Of a stretch of 64,000 nt of DNA, positions 9,101 through 19,300 are shown one piece after another. Position numbers and translations under genes: made by a program. The notes beneath the pieces are model-generated. The model made no database searches, was not told where the DNA came from, and saw nothing but the letters and a program-made list of their open reading frames with translations. The stretch is from Mytilus edulis (taxonomy: Eukaryota > Mollusca > Bivalvia > Mytilida > Mytilidae), in contig NC_092349.1 in assembly GCF_963676685.1 (NCBI RefSeq), positions 82,844,604 through 82,908,603 of the forward strand. Direction: 5' to 3'. The first letter of the stretch is position 1. Each line of letters starts with the position of its first letter.

Positions 9101-11970
9101 TTATATATTTTATATAAACTGTACCTTGATGGATATAGTTTTTACTTATCAATTATATAATTGCAGCGTTAGCTGATGAGGACTCAAAAGAGAAGTGTAT
9201 GTTACAGTTACTACACAATCTACCAGATGTCAACTATTATTGTATAGTATCTGTTATTGAACATCTTGTCAAGTAAGTATATGGACAAATGTTAAGTAAA
9301 TTTAATAGTAGACTTATCTTTGTGGTCCTGTCATGATAAAAAAGTTATTCATTTTGTATTTCCTTTCTCTAATGCTAATTTGAATAATAACATGTCTAGA
9401 AGACATTGGGCTTTTGTTTGTTTATTTGTTTCTATTTTTTCTTTATTTGTTCTCTTGCTTTCCTATTTTATTATATGCCTGTATACATGACATATTTTTG
9501 TACAGCATTGTCATCCTTCTATCCGTCTGTCATCAACATGTTGGACAAAATTCCAAAATGCTTCAACCAATTATCATGAAACTTGGATGAATTGTTTATA
9601 ACTATTGACGTTAGCTCCTTTTCAATTTTTAAAATTTGGGGGATTTTTTTATAAAAAAAGAGGGAATTTTTCAGTTTTCAGACAATAACTCAAAAGCGCT
9701 TAAGCAGTTTGCATGATACTTTAGTGACTATTTAATATCTATTAAAATAACTTCTCCTTTTTTTAGCTCACCTGGCCTAAAAGGCCAAGTGAGCTTTTCT
9801 CATCACTTGGCGTCCGGCGTCCGTCGTCGTCCGTCGTCCGTCGTCGTCCGTCGTCGTCCGTCGTCGTCGTTAACTTTTACAAAAATCTTCTCCTCTGAAA
9901 CTACTGGGCCAAATTAAACCAAACTTGGCCATAATCATCATTGGGGTATCTAGTTTAAAAAATGTGTCCGGTGACCCGGCCAACCATCCAAGATGGCCAC
10001 CATGGCTAAAAATAGAACATAGGGGTAAAATGCAGTTTTTGGCTTATAACTCAAAAACCAAAGCATTTAGAGCAAATCTGACAGGTGAAGATCTATCTGC
10101 CCTGAAATTTTCAGATGAATCGGATTGTTGGGTTGCTGCCCCTGAATTAGTAATTTTAAGGAAATTTTGCTCTCTTTGGTTATTATCTTGAATATTATTA
10201 TAGATAGAGATAAACTGCAAACAGCAATAATGTTCAGCAAAGTAAGATTTACAAATAAGTCAACATGACTGAAATGGTCAGTTGACCCCTTTAGGAGTTA
10301 TTGCCCTTTATAGTCAATTTTTAACCATTTTTCGTAAATCTTAGTAATATTTTACAAAAATCTTCTCCTCTGAAACTACTTGGCCAAATTAATCCAAACT
10401 TGGCCACAATCATCTTTTGGGTTAGTAGTTTGAAAAATGTGTCCGGTGACCCGGCCATCAAACCAAGATGGCCGCCATGGCTAAAAATAGAACATAGGGG
10501 TAAAATGCAGTTTTTGGCTTATAACTCAAAACCCAAAGCATTTAGAACAAATCTGTCATGGGGTAAAATTGTTTATCAGTTCAAGATCTATCTGCCCTGA
10601 AATTTTCAGATGAATCGGACAACCTGTTGTTGGGTTGCTTGCCCTGAATTAGTAATTTTAAGGAAATTTTGCTCTTTTTGGTTATTATCTTGAATATTAT
10701 TATAGATAGAGATAAACTATAAACAGCAATAATGTTCAGCAAAGTAGGATTTACAAATAAGTCAATATGACTGAAATGGTCAGTTGACCCCTTTAGGAGT
10801 TATTGCCCTTTATAGTCAATTTTGAACCATTTTTCGTAAATCTTAGTGATCTTTTACAAAAATCTTCTCCTCTGAAACTGCTGGGCCAAATTAATCCAAA
10901 CTTGGCCATAATCATCTTTTGGGTTAGTAGTTTGAAAAATGTGTCCGGTGACCCGGCCATCCAACCAAGATGGCCGCCATGGCTAAAAATAGAACATGGG
11001 GTAAAATGCAGTTTTTGGCTTATAACTCAAAACCCAAAGCATTTAGAGCAAATCTGACATGGGGTAAAATTGTTTATCAGGTCAACATTTATCTGCTCTG
11101 AAATTATTAGATGAATCGGATAACCAGTTGTTGGGTTGCTGACCCTGAATTGTTAGTTTTAAGGAAATTTTGCTGTTTTTGGTAATTATCTTGAATATTA
11201 TTATTGATAGAGATAAACTGTAAACAACAATAATGTTCAGCAAAGTAAGATTTACAAATAAGTCAATTGACCCCCTTAGGAGTTATTGTTCTTTATAGTC
11301 AATTTTTAACAATTTTCATAAAATTTGTAAATTTTTACTAACATTTTCCACTGAAACTAATGGGCCAAGTTCATTATAGATAGAGATAATTTTAAGCAGC
11401 AAGAATGTTCAGTAAAGTAAGATCTAGATGTACAAACACATCACCATCACCAAAACACAATTTTGTCATGAATCCATCTGCTTCCTTTAATATTCACATA
11501 GACCAAGGTGAGCGACACAGGCTCTTTAGAGCCCCTAGTTTAAATATGTTTCTGATATGACATTGACGAGTTATGGAACTTTATTCTTTGAAAAAGTGAC
11601 AGGCATATCCACTCATGGTGCAGCTCTTTATTCATTAATGGCTGCAGTAAAACATCTACTTAGTTACAAAACAATTTCTCAGTACAAAGTTTGTCTAATT
11701 GATATTATGGTTATTAATATATATAATTCTACATCTTTTTGCAGGGTGAGTAAACATGAGTCAGAAAATAAAATGTCCCTTAATAACCTCGCAACAATAT
11801 TTGGACCAACGTTGCTGCATCCTGCTGTGAAGGACGATTCTAAAGTTTCTCCAGCCATGATGATGATGCAAGGAGCACAGGATGTCTTTACCCAAGCAGC
11901 TGTCTTATACTACTTCCTCAATCTTGTGCATTCTGGGAAAAGTATTAGAAAATCCTCTCAGCTTATCTAA
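1..11970 (+). CDS. BCR/ABR-like Rho GTPase-activating protein, 3' part of a multi-exon gene
   Basis: This is the downstream part of a spliced gene for a BCR/ABR family protein, which accelerates GTP hydrolysis by Rac/Rho-type GTPases at the cell cortex. Exons with consistent phases are 1-115, 1578-1620, 4331-4399, 5067-5263, 5703-5759, 7074-7183, 7657-7718, 8058-8135, 8423-8557, 9167-9272 and 11745-11970; 188-260 is tentative. In order they give the end of a PH domain ([20 protein letters not shown]), a C2 domain ([18 protein letters not shown]) and a RhoGAP domain with the arginine finger in GIYRISG, then [13 protein letters not shown] and [17 protein letters not shown]. This PH-C2-RhoGAP order is typical of BCR and ABR; I favour that family over SYDE proteins because of the PH end. 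The DH domain and start lie outside the window. Introns are 0.4-2.7 kb and full of repeats. The frame ends in TAA at 11968-11970. Confidence 0.87.
188..260 (+). CDS. Tentative BCR/ABR-like exon between PH and C2
   Basis: A TTCTTTCAG acceptor at 179-187 and a strong GTAAGTGAG donor at 261 bracket an open frame that accepts the phase of the previous exon and reads [19 protein letters not shown]. It leaves in phase 2, whereas the exon at 1578 is open only in phase 0. A small exon in between is therefore missing, or one junction is misplaced. Confidence 0.45.
628..935 (+). repeat. Dispersed bivalve-type repeat, copy 1 (TATGCCCC...GGACACATTCTTG)
   Basis: This intron block starts with TATGCCCCACCTACAATAGA and ends with GGGGACACATTCTTG. 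A close second copy lies at 6232-6716 in another intron of the same gene, with the shared phrase AAGTCCAATCAACTTGAAAC. It contains a CCGT-rich stretch. I see no coding capacity and cannot assign a class. Confidence 0.75.
1578..1620 (+). CDS. BCR/ABR-like short linker exon
   Basis: This 43-bp exon lies between a pyrimidine-rich CTCTCTCTTTCAG acceptor and a GTAAGT donor. It encodes [14 protein letters not shown] and joins in phase to the C2 exon at 4331. It matches the position of the linker between PH and C2 in BCR/ABR proteins. Confidence 0.6.
2861..3008. mobile_element. Fold-back (MITE-like) element
   Basis: The outer GGAATGACTG is matched in reverse at the other end (CAGTCATTCC). The two arms, about 68 bp each, carry GTGCACAC and GTGTGCAC and pair around a short TGCCTAGTGGG loop. 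No coding capacity. The flanks are AT-rich, so the target duplication is unclear. Confidence 0.75.
3383..3399. repeat. Run of 17 G residues
   Basis: An uninterrupted homopolymer of 17 G in AT-rich intron DNA. It may be length-variable and may be a sequencing-sensitive spot. Confidence 0.9.
3649..4058. mobile_element. Long inverted repeat with ~57-bp arms
   Basis: The left arm (3649-3704) holds AACACTTTAGGGACTGCTGC and the right arm (4000-4058) its reverse complement. About 295 bp separates them. The ends read AATGTAGA and TCTACATT. The interior has no open frame of note. Confidence 0.75.
4331..4399 (+). CDS. BCR/ABR-like exon: first strand of the C2 domain
   Basis: TTCTGTTTCAG acceptor and GTAAAT donor. 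The translation includes [20 protein letters not shown], the first C2 beta strand and loop. Phase 1 on both sides fits its neighbours. Confidence 0.8.
4976..5031 (+). pseudogene. Partial duplicate of the C2 exon (pseudo-exon)
   Basis: About 40 bases here nearly repeat the start of the real exon at 5067: a TTTTTACAG acceptor-like stretch, then ATGTTTTTGC and GAGCTGGACTCCTA, ending at GGTCATTAG with a stop. The copy lacks the rest of the exon and any donor, so it should not be spliced in productively. Confidence 0.6.
5067..5263 (+). CDS. BCR/ABR-like exon: core of the C2 domain
   Basis: TTTTTACAG acceptor and GTGAGT donor. It encodes [18 protein letters not shown], then [19 protein letters not shown] and LRVLCYKV, which are the classic C2 strands in the arrangement seen in BCR/ABR. 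Confidence 0.85.
5703..5759 (+). CDS. BCR/ABR-like exon: end of the C2 domain
   Basis: A 57-bp phase 0 exon encoding [19 protein letters not shown], with a TTTTCAG acceptor and a GTAATT donor. It links the C2 core to the strand starting ISLTVSVRH in the next exon. Confidence 0.72.
6090..6210. mobile_element. Small fold-back element
   Basis: Both ends carry a variant of TTATGATATTTCTCCACT followed by ACAGTTAAATTTTAAT, in inverted orientation, around a core with GCGAGGCTTGCCGTGC. A dispersed repeat follows directly at 6232. Confidence 0.65.
6232..6716 (+). repeat. Dispersed bivalve-type repeat, copy 2
   Basis: Same family as 628-935 but longer, because the internal unit with AGTCCAATCAACTTGAAAC and TTTCTAATTTTAATGCCAAA is duplicated in tandem. 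It ends with CTATGGACACATTCTTG. Confidence 0.75.
7074..7183 (+). CDS. BCR/ABR-like exon: C2 to RhoGAP linker
   Basis: It encodes [18 protein letters not shown], then [17 protein letters not shown]. The phrase GIFGFKI is the conserved lead-in to the RhoGAP domain in this family. A GTAAGT donor follows, phase 2. Confidence 0.82.
7657..7718 (+). CDS. BCR/ABR-like exon: first helix of RhoGAP
   Basis: ATTTTAG acceptor and GTTAGT donor. It encodes [20 protein letters not shown], the first RhoGAP helix before the arginine-finger loop. Confidence 0.82.
8058..8135 (+). CDS. BCR/ABR-like exon: RhoGAP arginine finger
   Basis: It encodes [18 protein letters not shown], then RIKRAFDK. The arginine of GIYRISG is the catalytic arginine finger and is present. 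ACCTATAG acceptor, GTAAGT donor. Confidence 0.88.
8423..8557 (+). CDS. BCR/ABR-like exon: central RhoGAP helices
   Basis: It encodes [20 protein letters not shown], then [14 protein letters not shown]. LKxYxRELPEPL is the RhoGAP signature containing the conserved K and R that support the fold. TTTTCAG acceptor, GTAGGG donor. Confidence 0.9.
8945..9085 (-). repeat. Fragment of a dispersed mussel repeat (GGCAACAGTAGTATACCGCT)
   Basis: The segment begins AAAGGCAACAGTAGTATACC and contains GAGGGAAACGCATTAAATAT. Related copies occur at 29400-29560 and, in the opposite orientation, at 17290-17600 and 45660-46020. Non-coding. Confidence 0.6.
9167..9272 (+). CDS. BCR/ABR-like exon: RhoGAP helix
   Basis: It encodes [20 protein letters not shown], then [14 protein letters not shown], matching the helix with LLxxLPxxNxxxxxxxxxHL in RhoGAP domains. 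TTGCAG acceptor, GTAAGT donor. Confidence 0.87.
9768..11541 (+). repeat. Composite bivalve repeat with tandem ~480-bp units
   Basis: It lies in the last intron of the BCR/ABR-like gene. It opens with AGCTCACCTGGCCTAAAAGG and a GTCGTCCGTC microsatellite, and ends near CAAGGTGAGCGACACAGGCT. Inside are three and a half units starting at about 9877, 10351, 10852 and 11334, each beginning with TTTTACAAAAATCTTCTCC or a variant and carrying GGTGACCCGGCCA. The short open frames in it are repeat sequence, not genes. Confidence 0.8.
11745..11970 (+). CDS. BCR/ABR-like terminal exon: end of RhoGAP and C-terminus
   Basis: TTTTTGCAG acceptor. The exon encodes [17 protein letters not shown] with the asparagine that contacts the GTPase, then a methionine-rich loop and the closing helix [13 protein letters not shown]. 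The stop is TAA at 11968-11970. An AATAAA at 12771-12776 is one of several candidate polyadenylation signals downstream. Confidence 0.9.
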
Positions 11971-14900
11971 GACTACTGACTTGATTTGTTATACATTCCA
12001 TTAGGAATATGTATGATGTTATTATTTTGTTTCAATTTGTTTGTATTCAGATTTGTTGTAATGTAATTCACATATTCATGAAGTGTTCATAATGTTAACA
12101 TATTAATATTTATTTGAAGTTATGTATTATTGTTGTTGCCTACTATTTATGATTTGATTTTTAAATCTGTTTTTTTTTTTGTTAAATTACCAGCAGATTT
12201 TCAAGCATATATAATATTTATATGTCGTTATTCCTCAATGTTTCCTACTACAACTAATGGAAAAGCAATGACAAAGAACTGACTTATTATTTTAAGAAGA
12301 GACTTCATAGATATGAGTCAGATATGATTCCATTCTAGTATTATTAAATCTTCCACTGAATTCCAAGAATTTTGTCAATTAAAAAGAAATGAGTGTAAAA
12401 GTAAGTAATCTTGTTACATTGATTATGTAAATTCAAATTTGTTGCTTATAAATGTTTAAATTTTTCAATCCTCTCTCTGTAAATAACAGATTCAAGAAAC
12501 ACATACATAAAAATGGCAGATTTAGCTTAAATTGTGCAATAGTTATATGTAACATTCATATCATAGGAACCATTAAAATGTCTTTTGTTTTGTTGACTAA
12601 AACAAGATGAATAGAAGCATTTACAAAAATAAATGCTGATGAAAAAAGTCTTGTTTTGGTATGTCAAAGGAATCATTTATGTTGAAAGTGTTGCTTTATT
12701 TGTTTATAACAGTTAAAACATGAAAAAACAAAACTATTATTATACATATTCTTCAATGGCTTGTTGATTTAATAAATACCTCAGTCTTTGCTTGTATACA
12801 AAATATTTTTTGCGTATTTTGAAGACCAATTGTTTTATATATAAATGTGTTATTGTTAGGTAGACAGACATACTGTTAATTTGTCAATTAAGAATCTAAA
12901 GCATTCTGGGTAATAATTTTAAATGTTGTAAACTTTAGACATTCAACCACCAAGTAAATTGTATATTAATTTTGATTTACATACAATGAAATTACCCATT
13001 GTCCTGTAGATTCTAATTTGATGAATTTCAAGTTTTTGTTGTTTTTATTGTTTTTTTACTTGTGTACAGTTATATGACAATTCATAAGCTGGTATCATGT
13101 TCAATCCATCATTCCATAGGGGTTTGTTTTTCTGGAAGGACCAGTTAGTTACTATTGACATGCAATATCAGTGCCAGGTTTTGAATGCTTAAGGTTAAAA
13201 TCTGCTCAGTGTATAGTGTATAATATTCTTTTCAATATTTTATTGTATATATCTCTCCTTAATTGTATATAGTTAAGTGACAATATTTATTTATAAGCTT
13301 CAATAGAACCAATTTCAAGATGGCAGATTTTTCTAATTATAATTATTTGAGCAGATTTTGTTGAAACTAAGACATAACCTCATTTTTTGGTAATTAAATA
13401 CTAAGTTACTAAAAGAATAAAACATATAAATTTAGAGTTTTGTTATTCAGATATCAATGAAACTTTCATTCTCAATATTTTGTAATGTAAATTTGTTTAT
13501 GATATTCCACATTAATATTTTTTGCTATTTATTAAAAAATAACAAATACAAACCATACTTTTTTTTGTAAAATATCATACTTAAAGGAAAAAAGTCTTTC
13601 TATAATCGAGAAAGTTGATACAAATTCCTGAACATTAGAAATAGGGAAGAGTAAATGAGAATTTACACATGTTGAAATCAGGATCAATATTTATTTACAA
13701 TTATTTCACTTGTTGATTTGCACAAAGTTACATGTTTATTTTTGTTGGCTTTACTTTTGTAAATGTTAATGTTTTCTTTGTTGTTTATAAAAAAAATTGT
13801 GTATTATTTATATGTAAAAATATGTCCTACGCACAATAACATTTTCAGATATATCAGTGAATATAGACAACAGGTCATAATAGTATTTTCAATGAAATCT
13901 GAAATGGAATGGTAATTTTAGATTTTGCATGAAACTAAAATTCTAAGTTATTTAAGTTATATATCTACCACAGGGTTTTAATTTGATATTACGAATATAT
14001 CTTAATTTACATCTAAATTGCTCCTATTTCATCTTTCTTTCCTGTATGTAATTGTTTTAAGTTTTTGATAATTCAAGGATTTTCTTCTTTAAAAGTAAGA
14101 ACCTTATCTTAAGTTTTGTACAAAAATAATCTTTAAATTTATTAAACTTTTAATGTATTATTTGTAGTCTTTAATTTAACAGATGTCATGTCAATAGAAT
14201 TTTAACATTTATATTTTCTGTAAATATTCCAACATTTTTTTGCCCCGGTGCTTAATGTTTACCTACCTTTGTCTTTCCTATATTTTAGATTTGAATAATA
14301 CATGACAATCAGATATAACTCTGAAAGCTAAGGGTCTCAAGACCTTATAAATGCCATAATGGCAGTTGTAAATTTGTAGTTTTCCTTTGTTGTTACTTTT
14401 TGAATTTAATTTCTTGGACAATTCGAAAAGTTCAATGAATAATGTGACTTTTCTGACTGATGAAATAAAAATGTTTGAAAGATTGGAGATGACGAGATGA
14501 CAATATTTATCATTGGAACAAGACTTAGTATCTTTAGAAGATAGATGCATCACATGCATATTATGTAAGAATTTCTTACCGAATATTCGTTATAGTGCAT
14601 TCTGCAAAAGTGACTTTGGCACTTCATCATGGTGCTGATTATATTTCTTATAAATACTGTGCTGTGCTAAAATCAAAACATGTGCAATTTAATTTCTGTA
14701 ATAAAATTTTGTTTAAATGTTTTTGTTTTTATTATTTATTTTCAAGGGGATATACACAATCTGATACTATAAGGTCTATTGTAAAGTCTATTGAGGGAAG
14801 TTCAAGAAATTCAACTTTTTACAATATCTTTATTGGAAGTTCTTCAACAAATTTTAGTCTGCAGCTTTGTAAGGATACTTTTGACAGACAATGGGATGGA

Positions 14901-16239
14901 TCATTTTCATCAGTAAGACGCTTTATAAGGGGGCTATCCCGCCAGCAATTAGTGATCGTTTTTTTGTCTTTGAGGCGATTTTTAAAATGAGCAGCAGAAT
15001 TATAGTGCTTGATGTCCATGTTATGCTAAAAAGCTAAAGATATAAAGCTGTTGTGTTTTTAGCTTTTCTTTTTTTATAGGTCTCTTTTGATCTTGTAGAT
15101 TCTCCAGCAGTTATACCACTTTGGGGTTCAAATGAACACCATGCAATTATTCCATTCAGCAAACAGTTTGTTGATCTTTTATTTATAGTAGCTGAGAAAT
15201 AGAGAAAACTGTACTTAACTATTTCCAAATCGAAATATCTGCAACTTGAATATGACCAAGATGACAAATATTGAATCCCAATCTAAGTCAAATTGAAACG
15301 ACCAAACAAACTTTGTGCAAGACTGTAATTCATTTTAAATACCTTGGTATAGTATATTTCAGTGGGAGTATATGAATTCCAATTTGATATATGGGGAATA
15401 GGTGAAGCCAGATTAAAACGAAAGTCATAGTTTGAGAACGTAATTCATTCGGAACACGTCTGAAATATGATCCATTGGGAATACAAGGACAGAATAACTG
15501 GCTCCAGCTTGTGGGATACTTGGAATAATTGTGTAAATAATTGTAAATGTATAAACAATACAAAGGAAGATATAGGATATAGTCTGTTTAAATCAAGAAA
15601 ATGATAAACACATATTCAGATATCAATTAAACACTATATAATTGGTGCTCGCCTTTTTTTGGCATAAAGTAGTGATTCTGGTCAGACATAATCTAAAGTA
15701 TAAGCTGTTAAAATTTTACAACAGATCAGATATGATTATAGTTGTATACAATTGTTCCTACAAGGAGTAAATGGTGAACCCATTGCCGTTTATTTGTATT
15801 GTCAAGAACGTTCAATTCTTTGGTTTATTAAATAATTATGTCTCACGATGGAAGACTTGAAACAGATGTAGTTCTGAAAACACAATTCCCTAACTATATG
15901 CTAAACACATTTACGATTTTACTTCAAAAGATGTGTAGTACTGGCAATGGATATCATATTGGAAACAATTTTAATATTCATTGACCAATCAAACCTTTGT
16001 ATATAGTTAACAGACTGTCATACTCCACTAACCCATTGAAGCAAAAACCCAAACAAATTTTGCAAGCAAGGCATTTAATAAACTCTTGATTTGCATGCTT
16101 TATTATTTTAACTGTAAACACACTAACAAGTTAACTTACACAATTGTAGTGCTGCAAAAATAGTTTACTTGATGAAATGTTAAAATTAAATAAACAACAA
16201 AATAAAATTTAATGATATGTCTATTGTTCACGACAAAAG
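11971..16239. other. Intergenic region between two converging genes
   Basis: AT-rich DNA between the 3' ends of the BCR/ABR-like gene (plus strand) and the GMC oxidoreductase gene (minus strand). It probably holds the 3' untranslated regions of both. AATAAA occurs at 12771-12776 on the plus strand, and on the minus strand at 16099-16104, about 140 bases past the GMC stop. I see no convincing coding exon or repeat with clear ends. Confidence 0.6.
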
Positions 16240-16372
16240 TCAATAATAGCAATGTTTTATTAAATCAGCAGCTTTTTCGGCTATCATCATAGTCGGAGCA
16301 TTAGTGTTGCCCGACGGGTTATTTCTCATCACTGATGCATCTACTACTCTAAGACTCTTTATGCCCCTAACC
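16240..16372 (-). CDS. GMC oxidoreductase exon 12: C-terminus
   Basis: It encodes [20 protein letters not shown], then [15 protein letters not shown] and a TGA stop at 16240-16242. It contains the second conserved catalytic-site residue in GNTNAPT. Confidence 0.92.
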
Positions 16373-19300
16373 CTATAACAAAATAAAAAAAAGCTTTAAC
16401 ATTAACAGTACACATTTTTCTGCACCTCATATCCTGAAAATAATATGTTAAAAAGATGAATCTAGACAAAAAAAATAAAAATTATATTAAAGTATGAAAA
16501 TTTTTCATTTACCTTAATATTTAATGACGACAGAAATTTCAATTGTATAATTAAAGTTAAAATATCAAGGTCACTATTAAACAAAATCTTTAATTGATTT
16601 CTTTTTTGATCCAGCAGAATAAAGGCCCTCAGATGCGTAAAACAATAATCCATGTGGAGTTTTAATATTCAGCATATAAGACACAAGGTACACATTCAGA
16701 TACACGCAAATTATTTCCGCTGACCAAAACAAATGAAATAATCAAAACTATACTTGTTTTTCTTTACCTGAGTTGAGGGTCTACAACAGCAGTTGTATCA
16801 CTGTATGATCCCATTCTACAGGAGCTTGTTTGGTGGTTGGCTTGATTGGCAAAATGGCGAACCATACATCGCCAATACTCATCCTTATCATATTCTTCTT
16901 CACTGCAATGGCCTTGTGTGTCGTGTCTTATCAACGTGGCTCCAATGCTCTTCCATGACTTAGTTTCTTGAAGTTTTTGCAAAAATCGAATTCCTGCAAA
17001 ATATTTAGATATATTTGTATCCATCTAAACTGAAGTCGATAATAGAAAATTTACTAATCTAAATGAAATACTCTTTTAGAGAACCTCACCATGTAGTATT
17101 TTAATTTTGACTTGTACTCTTCAAATACCAGTGGTATGTTTTATATATGTCATTTGCCATTTATTCATTTGGTACCGAGTCAGAAATAGGACAGATGTTA
17201 TCTATTACTTTGATGTGTTTTGATTTGCCTTTTTCAAATGTGATTGTTTAAAAAGCAAATGAAGTGGTTTTATTTGTCTGTTTCATATTTTTTAGTCCAT
17301 TACTGTTTTAGGATATTATTGAAATTGACATCCTTGACAAATTATTGTGTCACGGTACTTGTCTATCCCAAATTCATGTATTTGGTTTTGATGTTATATT
17401 TGTTATTCTCGTGGGATTTTGTCTGTTGCTTGGTCCGTTTCTGTGTGTGTTACATTGTTGTGTTGTGTCGTTGTTCTCCTCTTATATTTAATGCGTTTCC
17501 CTCAGTTTTAGTTTGTTACCCCGATTTTGTTTTTTGTCCATGGATTTATGAGTTTGAACATCAGTATACTTCTGTTGCCTTTATTGGTTATAGAAATGAC
17601 GATAATAATTAAGATATCAATTTATCAGTTAGTTCGCCTAACTATCATATATATTATGTAGACAAATCTTGTTTATCTACCTTGGATTATCCTTAAAGAC
17701 AAATAAAAAAATGAGTTATCTACCTTGGATTATCCTTAAAGACAAAATAAAAAAAAATGTGTTTAATTTTGCTTGATCTCAATATAATGTACCTTTGACA
17801 AATCTCTCAACATCATCTGAATCAGAAAGATACATTGGATCAATAATAGGGTTGCACGACGGACACGTTGTTGACAGTCTAATTGTTCCTCTACTTTTTG
17901 CATTCAGCAAGTTCACAATAATCACAAAACTATTAGGATCTGTTCTATTAACAAGCTCTTCTTTTACCTAAATTGTAAATAAACTCACCATTGATATCAG
18001 ATTTACAATAGTGTTCTCCAAAAAACTGCTAAACATTTACAAAAGACCCGTTAGTGGCGATAGAATCATGAAGGTAATAGACCAAATTAAGTACGTTGTT
18101 GAAGCGCATTACAATACAGCTAAGTTTATTTATCCCTGGGTTTGTAAATTTCCAAATTTGTAAACAGTTAAATTTATAATCATGATCATAATAATGATAC
18201 TTAATGTCAACACATGCTAACCACCAGGCTGATGATACCATGGGGGCGAATACCTACACCAGCAGTTGTTTTGATCAAGTGGTTATAAATAAACTCATCA
18301 TAGATACCAGGCCTACTTTTTGTACGTCAGATGTTTGTCACGTCTACAAAAGACTCATCATTGACTCTCGAATCAACAGAATGATAAATTTCAAATTTTA
18401 CCAAATGCTAGACAATTAAAGTATTTTACATTCTAAGTAGCTGACATATAAGTTAGAGGTTAAGCTAGATAAAAAAAAACAGGGTTTAATCCACCATTTT
18501 TAACATTAGGAAATTCTTGCTAAGTTCGGATAGTTGTTTTCCATTCTTTTAAAGAGTTTAAGCTTTCGATTTTGCCATTGATAATGAACTTTCATTTTTG
18601 AATTTTCCTTGGTGTTCGGTATTATGTTATTTTACTCATTACTATATTTAATATCAATTATGTAGTTTTTAGAATTTAGTTCTATTAGTACATAAGTAGC
18701 ATGTTCTTAGACGATAGTTTATAAGGTATTTTTTAATTTAGTCAATATTTGTCTCCCCTGCCTGAGCTGTATCTCACACATTGAGTATGGTTTTTTTTTA
18801 GACATCTGTCTGTTGGTAAAACTAGGTATTGTCAATTTGTTAAAACTAAGTATTGTCAATTTGTTAAAACTAGGTATTGTCAATTTGTTAAAACTTTTAC
18901 CTATTATGTGTTTATGGGTTGATCACACATTGCCAGAATTCTATGTGACTGTCATGCAAGTGAGAGTTTAAGTTAGTAATCAAACTAGGTCTAATTTGCC
19001 ATTGTCTTAATAAGGAAATGTCTGTACAGAGTTATACGGCAGTTGCTTTGAATTCGTTTGATTTGTTAGAGTATTTGCTTCAGCCATTTGATAAGTGATT
19101 TGCCGTTTTGAATTTTCCTTGAAGTTCTATATTTTAGTCATTTTACTTTTTACATGTCGTAATTGGTATTTAATTAAATATATTGCATATTCAAACTATT
19201 ATGTGAACGTTCTTATTCGTGAAATATGATCTTAAATTCAAAAATTATGTATAAATATAGCTTTTTAGCGGAGAAAATACCATATTGTTTTGTTATTTAG

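Noticed and set aside
9925..11057. Three similar open frames on the plus strand
   Set aside because: They are translations of the tandem ~480-bp repeat units and resemble each other only for that reason.
14595..14990. Open frame of 131 codons in the intergenic region
   Set aside because: No recognisable domain, no codon pattern unlike its AT-rich surroundings, and no matching splice or polyadenylation context. It looks like chance.
17244..17612. Open frame of 122 codons on the plus strand in a GMC intron
   Set aside because: It is a translation of a dispersed repeat whose other copies (45660-46020) are broken differently.
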